The translations under genes were made by a program, and so were the position numbers. Shown here piece by piece: positions 47,000-58,415 of a stretch of DNA of 64,000 nt. Under the pieces are notes generated by a model, which saw nothing but the letters and a program-made list of their open reading frames with translations, searched no databases and had not been told where the DNA came from. The number at the start of each line of letters is the position of its first letter. Positions within the stretch are counted from its first letter, which is position 1. The DNA is from Azadirachta indica (taxonomy: Eukaryota; Streptophyta; Magnoliopsida; Sapindales; Meliaceae), in assembly GCA_022749755.1 (NCBI GenBank), contig CM040453.1, forward strand, positions 8,144,102 to 8,208,101, in the 5' to 3' direction.

Positions 47000-49900
47000 T
47001 GAATGATAGAAACTAATACAAGTAGAATAGTTAATTTGAATGATGCAAATTACCATTTATGGAAGGGAAAGATGGAAGATCTTTTATATGCGAAAAATTA
47101 TTATTTACCCATGTTTGAGAAACAAAAACCCGATAATAAAACATATGCACAATAGAAGTTACTTCATCTCAGGTGTGTGGGTATATTAGACAATGGATAG
47201 ATGACAATATTTTGAATCACATGAATGGAGAGACAGATGTAAGTTCTTTGTGGAATAAATTTAAAAAGTTGTATGCCAAAAAAATCAGGAATAATAAACT
47301 ATTTTTGATAAAGTAGATGATGAACTTGAAATATCGAGATGGAAAACCCATTACAGATCACTTGAATACATTTCAGGGAATCATTAATCAGTTAGCTAAA
47401 ATGAATATCAAATTTGAAGATAAAATACAATGGTTATGGCTTTTAGGCACATTATCGGACTTATGGGAGATATTTAGAATATTATTATCTAACTCAGCTT
47501 CTAATGGTATTATCACCATAGAATTGCCTAAGAATAGTGTTTTAAATGAAGATGATAGAAGAAAGTCACAGGATTCTTCACAGTCAGATTTCTTAATCAC
47601 AAGAAAAAGGGGGAGAGTAAGAGTAGAGGTCTAAAGAATAGAGATAAAAGTAAAAGTAAGAACAACAAGTTTACCAATGTTGACTGCTATCATTGTGGTT
47701 TGAATTGGCATATAAAGAAGTATTATCGATAGCTCAAGCAAGACAACAAGAAGGATAAAGGAAAGGGAAAACAAAATGATCGTAGCAGTGATGATGACAA
47801 AGTTGCTATTGTTACAGATGACTTTCTTGTTATGTATGATGATGATGTTGTCAACCTTATGTGCCATGAGACCAGCCGGGTAATTAATAGCGGTGCCTCC
47901 ATTCATGCTATATCGCGAAGGGAATTCTTTATATCTTATACATCTAGTGATTTTAGAGATGTTAAGATAAAAAATAATGGCTTAACTAAAGCCATAGGCA
48001 TGGGAGATGTGTACTTGGAGATCAATAATGGCACGATGTTACTTTTGAAAAATGTTAAGCATATTCCTGATATTCATTTGAACTTAATTTCTGCAGGTAA
48101 AGTTGATGATGAGGGTTTTTCCAATAAGTTTAATGGTGGTAAATGAAACCTTAGCAAAAGTTTCATGATTATGGCCCGAGGAAAGAAATGTTTTTCATTA
48201 TATTTTATGTAAGCAAAGATTGCAAAAACAGTATCAATACAGTAAAAAATGAAGATATAATTTAGTTATGGCATAGAAGAACTGGTTACATGAGTGAGAA
48301 GAGTTTAAATGTTTTGGCTAAAAAAAACTGCCTTTTGGGTTGAAAAATGAATTTTTGAAGAAATGTGTTCATTGCTTGGTAGGGAAGCAAACTAGGACTG
48401 CATTCAAGACATATCCACCTTCAAGAAAATCAGGTATACTTGAACTAATACACTCTAATAGTTGTGGCTCTATGAAAATAAAAACACTTGGTGGTGCTCT
48501 CTATTTTGTGACTTTTATAAATGATCATTCAAGGAATTTATGAGTTTATACATTGAAGAAAAAGGATTAAGTACTAAATGTGTTTAAATAGTTTCAAGCC
48601 TCATTTGAGAGACAAAATAGGAAAAAGTTGAAATGCATCAAAATGGATAATAAAGGTGAGTATTCTGAATCATTTGATGAATATTGTAGACAACTAGGAA
48701 TTTGTCATCAAAAGACACCTCCAAAGACTCTTCAATTAAATAAGCTAGCTAAAAGGATAAATCGAACACTAGTTGAAAGAGTGAGATATTTGCTTTTATA
48801 AGCACAATTGCCAATATCTTTTTGGGGGGAGGCTTTGAATACAGTTGTACATGTATTGAATCTTACACCATGTGTTTCTTTAGACTTTGATGTTCCAGAT
48901 AAAGTTTGGTCAGGAAAGAATGTTGCTTATAATCATTTGCATGTCTTTGAATGTAAAACATTTGTGCATATTCCCAAAGATGAGAGATCTAAACATGATA
49001 TTAAAACAAAACAGTGTGTATTTCTTGACTATTGTTAAGATGAGTTTGGCTACAAGTTTTATAATCCAGTGCAAAAGAAACTTTTAAGAAGTCGGGATGC
49101 TGTATTTATGGAAGATCAAACTACACAGGATATTGAGAAGTCAAAAGAAGCAATGCCTCAATATAGTGATGCGTTAATAAACTTAAATCCAGTTCTTCCT
49201 ATACATGTTCCAGCACAGCATACAGATGAAGTCCAGAATAACCAGCATGGTATAGGTGATATTAACACTCATACACAGGTTAAGATTAATGATGATGTTC
49301 AAGATCAGTCACCTACATCAGAGGCTTTACTATATGCTCTACTCAGAAGATCTACTAGAAATCAACAGCTCTTCACACGATATCCTGTGAGTGAGTATGT
49401 GTTATTAACTGATGTTATACAGAAGTAGTAGAAAGTAAACACAAGAAGGAGTGGATTGATGCCATACAAGACGAGATAAAGTCATTTTATGAAAACCACA
49501 TATTTGAGTTGATAAAGTTACCTAAGGTAAAAGAGCTTTAAAAAATCAACGGGTGTATAGAGTGAAACAAGAAAAAAATACCTCGCAGCCACAATACAAA
49601 GCCAAATTGGTTGTTAAGAGATTTAGCCAAAGAAAAGGTGTTGACTTTAATGAAATCTTTTCTCCAATTGTCAAGATGTCATCCATTAGTATGGTATTAG
49701 GTATAGTGGCTAGTCGTAACTTGGAGGCTGAGCAGAGGGATGTAAAGACTGTTTTTCTATATAGGGACTTAGATAAAGAAATTTATATGGAGCAAATAAA
49801 GAGTTTTAGAATAAAAAGAAAATAAAACTATGTGTGTAAGCTGAAGAAAAGTTTCTATGGCTTGAAACAAGCGCCAAGACAGTGGTATAAGAAGTTTGAA

Positions 49901-50960
49901 TCAGTTATGGAGGAGCAAGGCTACCAAAAAACTTCTTCTTACCATTTTGTTTTTCTACAAAAATTCTCTGATGATGATTTTATTATATTGTTGTTTTATA
50001 TTGATAACATGTTGATTGTTGGCAGGAATGCTTATAGAATTGGCAGATTAAACAAGCAGTTGAGCAAATCATTTGCTATGAAGGATTTAGGGCCAGCAAA
50101 ACAAATCCTTAGCATCTAAATTCATCAAGATAGAGCAAGTAAGAAGTTGTGTATATCATAGGAGTACTACATTGAAAAGGTACTTAAAAGGCTCAATATG
50201 AGCAATGCTAAAATAGTTAACACTCCTCTTACTACACACTTTAAGTTAAGTACCAAGCAATCCCCTACAACAGATAAAGAGAAGAAAGACATGAAAAGAG
50301 TTCCTTATGCTTCAGCAGTTGGAAACTTGATGTATGTGATGGTATGCATAAGACTGGATATAACTCATGCAGTTGGTGTTGTTAGTAGATTTTTATCCAA
50401 TCCAGGAAGAGAGTATTGGAATGCAGTGAAGTGGATTATGAGATATTTTGGAGATACTTCCAATTTCAAACTCACTTTTGGAAGTGGAGAACCTGTGTTA
50501 GTTGGCTATACAAATTCAGATATGACTGGAGATGTTGATACTCGAAAGTCTACTACGGGTTACTTGATGACACTTTCAGGCGAAACTGTATCATGGCAAT
50601 CAAGGCTAAAAAAATTGTTGCACTTTCTACTATAGAAGCAGAATTCATTACAGTGCCTAAAGCATGCAAAGAATTATTATAGATGAAGAGGTTTTTACAG
50701 GAACTCGATTTCAAGCAATAGTAATATGTGGTATTTTGTGATAATCGTAGTGCAATTCACTTAAGTAACAATTCTTCTTTCCATGCAAAATCAAAATATA
50801 TTGATGTGAGATATCATTGGTTAAGAGATGTGCTTAATGATAATATGCTTGAAATTGAAAAAATTCATACATATCACAATGCCTCTGATATGTTAACCAA
50901 GACTCTTTCGAGAGCAAAGCTTGAAGTTTGTTGTTTGATTATTGGGTTTGCAAGTTCATC
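47000..50960 (+). pseudogene. Copia gag-pro-int-RT-RNaseH, inactivated
   Basis: Gag (INLNDANYHLWKGKMED-like start whose ATG is now ATA at 47006) with knuckle DCYHCGLNWHIKKYY, final Cys lost. Protease VINSGAS (47880), where the catalytic Asp is Asn. Integrase HSNSCGSM and LAKRINRT, where two of the three DDE acids are replaced. RT DVKTVFLYRDLDKEIYMEQ, KKSFYGLKQAPRQWYKKF and YIDNML, where the second Asp of YVDD is lost. RNase H GYTNSDMTGDVDTRKSTTGYL and CDNRSAIHLSNN...HAKSKYIDVRYHWLRD. Stops separate most blocks. Domain order (integrase before RT) is diagnostic of Copia. Confidence 0.9.
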
Positions 50961-50984
50961 CATATGGTCAGAAAGGAGGAGATT

Positions 50985-51758
50985 TATTGGGTTGGTTTTC
51001 TTTCTATATGGAGATGGCTCAAATTTCTCTTCAATAGTGACTAAGTCCAATTAGCCCAATGATATTTTAGTCTTTTCTTAAATAGGGTTTAGTGTTTTAA
51101 TTTTTATTACAATATATATATATATATGCGTGTTAAGAAGAGAAAACGGATACTATTCATCATTTTTAGAGAGAGCAGATACTATTTACAAGAGAGAGGT
51201 AAAATAGTAAACTCGAAACAACTTTGATCAAGTGACTAATCGGAGGTTGATTTGTGGTCCGATTGAGCTGAAATTTTACCAACAACTTCTTAACTTAGAG
51301 GACTAAATTTTGAACGGTGGAGATCAGATTTGAAACTCCCTTTCTCCAGATTTCATAGCTGAAAGTTAGATCACTATTTTAGTGATGTTTTCTTGAACTT
51401 TCTCTAATTTCTTTGTAAAATTTGATTATTTGCCAAGATTGTGTGATATTAAGAATGTTGTATATGTATACTTCTAGTTCTAATTAAAGAGAAATTGTGT
51501 ATTCTCATTATTTGATTATAGTGGAAATTTTTTTTGGTGGATTACGGTCTCGTGGTTTTTACTCCTTACATTGGGGAGATTTGTCACGTTAAAATTGATT
51601 GTATTATGGTTATTTTGTGATGATGTGATTGTTGTCTAAGAATTAATTTTGTGCCTAATATTATTGCTCTATTTATTTGTTTTTTATTAGGTTCACGTAA
51701 GAGAAGATAAGGTAATTAGTGTAATTCTGTAATTAGTTCGTGTTAATTTATTCTAACA
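50985..51758 (+). repeat. 3' LTR of the Copia element
   Basis: 774 bp, starting TATTGGGTTGG and ending TTCTAACA, followed at once by target duplication GATAT. Confidence 0.9.
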
Positions 51759-51763
51759 GATAT

Positions 51764-53012
51764 ATCCTAAGAAATGAAACGGACGCGGGAGAGTACGAGT
51801 AAATGAGTCTTGCTTAGAAAGGAGAAGAAGCCTTTTGAATTTTGAATATAAGAGTAAATGGGGCACTTGATGTCTTTGATAAACTGCCTTTTTTTCTATA
51901 AATGCCTGTCAGACGACAAATAGTCAATAAGGAGAGAACAGAAAAAGCCTGATGAAACCCAGACGTATTGGGCCGGTAACCTGAAAAAAAAAATATGTAT
52001 ATATATAATAAAATTAATAATAATAAATTAATTGATTAATTTGAAAAAAAAGAGAGAGAGAGAGAGAGGGGAAGAGATTTTTTTTCCCAATCGAGACAAA
52101 AAAACTTCCTTTAGCAAAAACTCAAACTAGAAAGTTTCAGTAACATATACAAAATTATTGTATATAGATATATATATAAATGTATATATATGTATGGATC
52201 TATAACAATTAAGTTCTCTCTGCATTAATTGTTGTTAGTGCATGAAAATAGTTATAATATACCATTAATTAATTAATGTGTAATGGCTTCTTTGCTTTAG
52301 TGTAGAGCCAACACTTCCCGTTCATGCGCACATGTATAAGCCAACCAAGCTTGTCCATGCATGCATGGCCAACCCAGGTCATGCACATATAGCTAAGCCG
52401 ATTAATTTTTTTTCCATACATGGCTAAGTCAATCAATCATAGCCAGGTCCAAGTTTCATACACATTTCTGTGCCTACGTGAATAATAGAGATTGTCATTT
52501 CCATGCATAGACATCACGCACGCTTAAGAACTAGCCATGCCCAAAGAAGTTTCAAAGCCAAAGAATTACGATCCCAGATACGTGAATTCAGGACGGTACA
52601 GCTAGTTTTCTCTATAATGAAAATATAATAAAAATAAATTATCTCCGGGCTACTGATTAACCGAGATCACGATCAGGCAACTATCACCTCTATCAATAAT
52701 GACCATACAAATTAGCATATTCTCCACAACATCTCCCTGCATGAATTTTGTGCAAACAAGGGAACTATTCATGCCGAAAGAGATACGGAACCTATAAAAG
52801 ATCTACTACTTCATGTGCAAGGATCCATACGTGCATGAGGAGGTTTTCTGCCAACCTCATATAATTAGGAAAATTACTTTACAACTTCGCAAAAAAGCAA
52901 GGTAAAGTCTATGGACACTAGAATAATTCGAATCCTACAATAAGAAAGTAGAGGACCAAACTTATAGTTTCAAATAATAACTGAAGCTACTACTTGAAAT
53001 TAGGGGACTCCG
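51764..53012. other. 3' interior of the outer Gypsy element
   Basis: Non-coding. Contains (TA)n and (GA)n microsatellites (about 51985-52070 and 52155-52195) and CATGCATG-rich DNA at about 52320-52450. It ends with GAAATTAGGGGACTCCG, a plausible polypurine tract, directly before the right LTR. Confidence 0.5.
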
Positions 53013-53680
53013 TGTTGGGCAAATTTCTCTTGTAAGACTCACCATTTGAACCTCTGGCTAAAGTACTGTTAGTTTTCCAAATAAGTTGGTCAATACATAC
53101 CACGCCCAAAGAAAGATAAAATGAAAGGATTATATTAGAGGTAGTGTTGGATCATATCTCCCTATGCCCGGATACGGTACAACCTAATAAGTGTTTGGTC
53201 TGACTTCCCTAAACCCTTGATGAGGTAAGATTTAAGTAAAACCCCATGATAGATTAAAGTGCATAGTGAAGAGGTTTGTCTCGACAACACTCATAACTAA
53301 TAACACTCGTAACCGATAACTCTTACACCTAATCTAATCTAAAATTTAATAGTAAAGATTTAGAATTGGGTGGCCGTGTTAGACCCTTAGACTTGGGATC
53401 ATACAGAACTGGACTCTCCTGCAATCGTGTTGGCCTAGGTCAATAGAGAAAAGTCCAAAGAAACTTAGATCTAATAACACTCAAAATAAATACAAAAAGG
53501 TTATAACTATAATCTAACAAGGAATTTTAATCAGAGTAGAATTAAAATTATTATTCATATTAAGAGAGTAAAAAGACGCAACTATAGGGACTTCATAAGA
53601 TAAAAGAGGGACTTTTTGACACTTTTTTCTTACAATATAATTTATTGGTTGAATCATATTGACGAGATGTATTATCAACA
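53013..53680 (+). repeat. Right LTR of the outer Gypsy element
   Basis: 668 bp, TGTTGGGC...TATCAACA, with intact TG...CA ends. The left side is internal element sequence (no AATTT); the right side is target duplication AATTT. Confidence 0.75.
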
Positions 53681-53685
53681 AATTT

Positions 53686-55142
53686 TAAAAATAACCGACT
53701 TTGCCCACCCTTACTCATAATTAGAAGTCGGTAAAAGAGAAAAAGATAAAAGAGCAAGAGAAAAAGATAATAAAGTTAGGGTTCTTGGGCTGCCAAATAT
53801 CATAATGTTTTCTTTTCCTGCTTCCTCTATGTTTCATTCCAGAAAGGCAGCTTCCTTAATTCCTTTGTGGCTTTTGCCCGACTAAATCTAAAATTGATGG
53901 GAAAAAAAAAGGATTTTTTTATTATTGGATTAATGAGTCATTGTTTGAGATTAAATTTAAGAGTTTCAAAGATTGATTTGTGTTTGTGATTTTACTTTGC
54001 AATCAATGTCAAACTAGAAATTGGTAAAGAAAGTAGAGGTATCAATATATCATTCATAATTCTTGCTCACATCATATAAAGTTATTAATTAATTATTGTA
54101 AATGAATTCAAAAAGTTACTTTTAATTATAACGGAGATCTAAGCATAGGACATTCTCACAACGTAGAAGTAGCTGACATCTGAATTGAAGTTTTTACACG
54201 TTCTTCCTTGCATCACTAAAACCGGATCAATAAAATTACTTCACTGTTTATGTTCCAATTGGTATAAAAGTTATTAATTATTGTAAGAACTACAAGCACG
54301 TACTCATAATTTGGTAGAGGTAGATCGTTTAACTAATTAAGAATCACTATCAGTATCTTAAAAGAAAAGACCAAAACCATAACATAATCCTGTAAGATAC
54401 GAGGAATAAGCGAAAATTGTTTGTTCTGTAATCCATTGCAAACTTTGAAAATCTTAATTTCATCTAATGATAGCCTTGGAAATAGGCATAGAAATTAAAA
54501 TTGCAAAATTTCGATTAAATTTTGAAGGCTATACGTTAGTATATGTAAGACCCAACTGAGAAAGGGAGAAGGCATAAGAAAACTAGAAGCAAGAGTAGTA
54601 AAAGAAATAATGTATGTCCAATCACATTCAAGCTGTTGAGGGTGATTCCTTTAATAACACTGTAATATACAAAGACAAAACCAAAATCACAAACAGGTTT
54701 CATAAACATCTGGAATTCTAGTTTGTCAAAAATGAATATATAATATCCTTAATTTTATTAAGTCAACACTTCAGCAAAGTTTAATTTCATGTTAATTATC
54801 AAAGCAAGAACTAGGGTGGGTGACTAAGTACGTACTTAGATTTAATCGCAAGAGTTTCTGACTAGTACGTAATTCTTAATATTTCATATTGAATTTTAAC
54901 AAATTAACATCATATGAGCATTTTATACTAATAAAATACCCATCACACGAGAAAAAGTTTATTTTGCCAACTTTTAAATAGGACAACAAAAAAATAATAA
55001 ATAAAAACATACGATAAAGAAAAAAATAAAAAAATAAAGGAAAAAAATTATGTGTTCTAATCCAAAAACAAGTCAATATGTGGGATTGGCTATACATTTG
55101 GATGCTTCCTATGCTTGATGAAATCATCAATTACAGCAATCA
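53686..55142. other. Upstream region of PDI-D
   Basis: Non-coding. 54410-54730 is recognisably related to 17440-17670 and 24990-25290 (shared TCCATTGC, AAAATTGCAAAATTTC, ACAAAGACAAAACC and GGTTTCATAAACAT-type blocks), that is, to the promoter-type block of the other PDI copies. Confidence 0.5.
54632..54650 (+). promoter_or_regulatory. Conserved upstream block, copy 4 (PDI-D)
   Basis: GCTGTTGAGGGTGATTCCT (two changes from copy 1), 511 bp before the PDI-D start codon, followed by a TGTAATATACAAAGACAAAACC block. Confidence 0.4.
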
Positions 55143-55829
55143 ATGGCAAAATCAAAATCTCTTCTCATTCTCTCACTTTCAGTTCTTCTTCTCTTCAAAA
55201 TCTTTACTTCTAATCCTCTCTCTCAACAGCGTAATTTACCACCAGCAAATCGAGTATACAACTACGTCGTAGTAAATCTCCAACTCCTTCTGCCCAAACG
55301 CTACAACGAAGTCGATGTATTTCCTGCAGTGGGACACACCCAGAGCCCAGCAGGCCGCAAGACGCTGCCCCGCTGGCCGCCGCCAGCGGTTATCAAAGAG
55401 GAAGACATGGTATCGTTGACTGAGAAGAATTTTAGCGACTTCATGGCTAACAATCGGCCCGTGATGGTGGTCTTTTATGCGCCGAAGTCGAGATTCGCAA
55501 CAAGCCACGTAACGCTGACCATGAGACTTACAGGCGCGGCGGTGGTTGCAAGAGTTGATTTTAGTGAAGAAAAGAAGTTGGCAGAGAAGTATAAGCTTGT
55601 GAGATATCCTTCAGTTTATTTCTTTCCAGGGGGAGCTGATCTCGCAGACAAATATTATGATGAAGTATTCCTGGAAGGAGGAAAGATCAGGGGAAATTTT
55701 GTTGGAAGATCGTATAAAGACGATCAGAAAACAGCGGTGTCTGAAGCTGAATTTGGAATAGCAGATTCTAGGGTAGAAATGAAGAACTGGGGTGGAGGAG
55801 TTAATGAAATGTACAAAGAGGAAAATTAA
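55143..55829 (+). CDS. PDI-like protein D, single thioredoxin-like domain with active site lost
   Basis: Intronless frame of 228 residues. A hydrophobic N-terminus (residues 6-22) is followed by a low-complexity linker and a thioredoxin-type domain (about 87-170: MVSLTEKNFSDFMANNRPVMVVFYAP ... VRYPSVYFF). Where A, B and E have WCYWS it reads KSRFA (115-119), so neither catalytic cysteine nor the following Ser is kept, although the cis-Pro region is. After about residue 175 it departs from the family (VFLEGGKIRGNF...) and stops without b or b' exons. AATAAA at 55986-55991 may be its poly(A) signal. It could be a redox-dead binding protein or a decaying pseudogene with an open frame; I lean slightly to the latter. 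Confidence 0.6.
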   Translation: MAKSKSLLILSLSVLLLFKIFTSNPLSQQRNLPPANRVYNYVVVNLQLLLPKRYNEVDVFPAVGHTQSPAGRKTLPRWPPPAVIKEEDMVSLTEKNFSDFMANNRPVMVVFYAPKSRFATSHVTLTMRLTGAAVVARVDFSEEKKLAEKYKLVRYPSVYFFPGGADLADKYYDEVFLEGGKIRGNFVGRSYKDDQKTAVSEAEFGIADSRVEMKNWGGGVNEMYKEEN

Positions 55830-56639
55830 GTGGTAGAGTTGAATACGGCTTCTCAAGATGTTGTCGAATGGGCCAAAATTGATGGAGACAATCAGAAATA
55901 TTGAAGCTGTGCAGTAGTTGATGTATAATTCGTTGTGATTTACCCACTATCTTCCTTGTATAAATGGATTCGGATATGTTTCTTTAATAAAATATTTCAG
56001 GAAACTGAATTGCAATAAGCTCGATCTGATTCTTAACAGATAGAATCCCTTAATCAAACATCTTGCCAACTTGTTTTTGCATTCATTTCCTTCCAACTGA
56101 GAAAGTTAATTGGACTTGGCTTTACAAGGATTTTTAATTTGTTTTATATGTATATATATATATATATTTTTCAATCAAAACTTTTTGAGGAGTTTTGTTA
56201 GTACATGTATAAAATAAAAGGGATGTTATACTTTCTACCTTATATTTTGAAAAATTATATTTTGAAAAAAGGTCAACATGTTTTTTAAAATTTTGAAGAA
56301 AATAAGACACCTGTGTGCTTTAAAAAAAATCAAAATATTTCTTAGATTATTATTTATACTTTAATTTAATTATTTTGCCTCTCAAATGTTAAAAATTTAT
56401 AAAATAATTATATTATTTTTTATTTTTTTATTTTATAATAATTAATATAATCTTATTATAATATTTAATTTAAAAATAATAGTAATTGTTTGATACTTAA
56501 TTTTTTTTTTCAAAATTTATACTCAAATATTTATAATATCTAATTATACGTAACTTTTGAAATATATTATATTATTAAAATAATTTATTTAAAAAATTAC
56601 ATATAATTAATTATAAAATTTTTTTATAATATAAAATTT
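55830..56639. other. Intergenic, AT-rich
   Basis: 3' flank of PDI-D, then very AT-rich DNA. I searched for exon-2-like sequence (family block VNWIK...VLGFL) and found none here. Confidence 0.45.
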
Positions 56640-58415
56640 GTTGTGCAAATTTTTTAAATGTTTATAAAGAAAAAACAGTCGATACCCCTCTCAAATTTGA
56701 TCTAATTATCCAATATTCTCTTGTTTCAAAAATATCCCTTTACATCAAACTACCTCTTTAAGTGTAAATTCATAATATAAAATTTGTTGTAAAAATTTTT
56801 TAAATGTTTACATAATTATATATAAGAAAAAACAGTCAATACCCCTCAAATTTGATTTAATTATCCAATACTCTTTATTGTTTCAAAAATATCCTATTAT
56901 ATCCAACTGATAGTTTGACTAACGACCAAACTTATCTTTTACAATTATAAAAATAAAAAATAAAAAATTATATTAATAAAAAATAAAATAAAATATTAAA
57001 GATATATAAAATAATTTAATAAATAATATAATAAATAATAAACATAATTTAATATTAAAAATTATAAATACAATCTTTGGAAATCCTAAATTAAAGTAGC
57101 AGCCGCACCTCACCTCCTCCCAACCTTTCATCGTGCACCACCACCTCCCGCCGCCGCCCCTTCGTCATCGTAGTCGCAACCGAGCCCGACCACTCCGCCT
57201 CCACATCAATCCAACCCAAACCTTGTCATCGACCAAACACCCTCCCCTACTCGTTCAACTCTCGTTGCCACCAAATCTTATGGAGAAGAGGTTGTGGAGA
57301 ATAAAATTAAGGTTTACTGGCCCTTGGAATGAGGCCTGATACCAAGGCTGTATGAAATCATTTGATAAAGAATGTAATAAGCATTTGTCCGCTATAAAGA
57401 TGAGGAAGAGGAATTGTTGAACTTGGAGAACGGAAAAGATTGAGCGGGTCCACGGGAGTGTAATTGTTAGTGGGATAAGTGATGATGATTGGGACAAGAA
57501 TATGGAGAAGCTGCAAATGAGTGAGGATGGGAAAGTTAGATCTGGGTTTTTTTTTTTTTTGGAAATATAGATCTTGTTGTTGAATTGAAGCTTCTGGATG
57601 GCAACAAAATAAATGGTTTTCGTTGAATTAGTTTTGCTGCTTGAATCAATTTCTGATTATTGACAGGGAAAAGAATTCGTTTTCTTGAATCAATTTTTGA
57701 TGATTGATAAGAAAACAATTGGGTTTATCTAGATTTTGTTTCAAGGTTTTTAGATTTTAAATTTTTTATTTAGGTGTAGGATTGGAAAAAAATACGAGAG
57801 AAGACATAAATAAAAGAAAAATTAGAAATAGAAATATGATAGTAATATACAAGCTTTTCCTAAATTAAGAGAGATTTGATTAACGAACTTTAATTTCTGT
57901 GTTAAATTTCAAATTTTATTTACTTTGATTGTAGTCTTAACATTTTTTTGTATAATTTCCGTAATGACGAAAAATTTTGGATCACAGTAATGGAGAAGTA
58001 GCTACAATAACTTTTATTTTCGTTATAAAGCATGCTCTGATATTGAGCAGAACTTGGGGATAAAAGAGAGAGAAAGAGAAAAAACTATAATATTAAATTA
58101 ATATTTAAAAAAGTGATTGAGAAATTGTTGTTATCGTAGGAGGACACTGCTTTGAAGAAGGAAGTTGGCTATAAGAAAATTTATACTCCTTTTTCTTTTA
58201 TTTTATTATTTTGTTATTTTATTACATTGGTTGGATCATTTACTGTATTGGGGTCCACTTAATGTAAATACAACTCTTTAGGGTTATTTTCGTAAAATCA
58301 TAAAAAAATTTGATTTTTCCATTATTTCAACTGACAGATAAATGTAATAGAATATTTTTAAAATAATAAGAGGCATTAAATAATAAGGGATATCGATTAG
58401 TTTTTTTATAAATAA
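56640..58415. mobile_element. TIR element carrying a host gene fragment
   Basis: The left end (about 56661: TTTATAAAGAAAAAACAGTC then GATACCCC) resembles the complement of the right end (about 58381-58412: TTTATAAAAAAACTAATCGA then TATCCC) with imperfect similarity over roughly 100 bp. The left-end block is repeated directly at about 56770-56930. No transposase. The GC-rich middle (57100-57560) looks like captured coding sequence. Target duplications not identified. Confidence 0.5.
57100..57560 (+). pseudogene. Probable MSH6 N-terminal (Tudor-like) fragment
   Basis: After a Pro/Ser-rich stretch the frames read SYGEEVVENKIKVYWPLE, then (after a shift) YQGCMKSFDKECNKHL, KDEEEELLNLENGK and SDDDWDKNMEKL. 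This order matches the N-terminal Tudor-like region of plant mismatch-repair protein MSH6, as I recall it (VGxRxxVYWPLDxxWYxGxVxxxDK...EEExLDLGKEKxEW). At least one frameshift and two stops; no MutS domains follow. Transposon capture is inferred from the TIR-like flanks. Confidence 0.55.

Larger units (their letters stand above)
46191..51758 (+). mobile_element. Ty1/Copia retrotransposon, structurally complete, coding broken
   Basis: 5' LTR 46191-46955, 3' LTR 50985-51758, and target duplication GATAT at 46186-46190 and 51759-51763. Primer-binding site TGGTATCAGAGTTTTGG follows the 5' LTR; a purine tract GAAAGGAGGAGATT precedes the 3' LTR. LTR ends are TATTGGG...(C/T)AACA, so the usual TG has become TA in both LTRs. 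It sits inside the outer Gypsy element and is the best preserved of the nested elements. Length 5,568 bp. Confidence 0.92.
26524..53680 (+). mobile_element. Tat-like Ty3/Gypsy retrotransposon split by nested insertions
   Basis: The left LTR 26524-27118 and right LTR 53013-53680 are same-orientation relatives (shared blocks include CCAAATAAGTTGGTCAATAC and CTGCAATCGTGTTGGCCTAG). The outer flanks are AATTT at 26519-26523 and AATTT at 53681-53685, a proper 5-bp target duplication, so both belong to a single insertion. A primer-binding-like TTGGCATCGTTTATGG follows the left LTR. A broken gag begins at about 27150, is interrupted near 28.3 kb, and resumes at about 43741-44250. No pol of this element is recognisable, so it was either gag-only or has lost pol. 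Other elements account for most of the 27 kb. Confidence 0.8.

Noticed and set aside
57133..57339. Pro/Arg-rich open frame
   Set aside because: A shifted reading of the captured MSH6-like fragment; the biologically meaningful frame is a different one.
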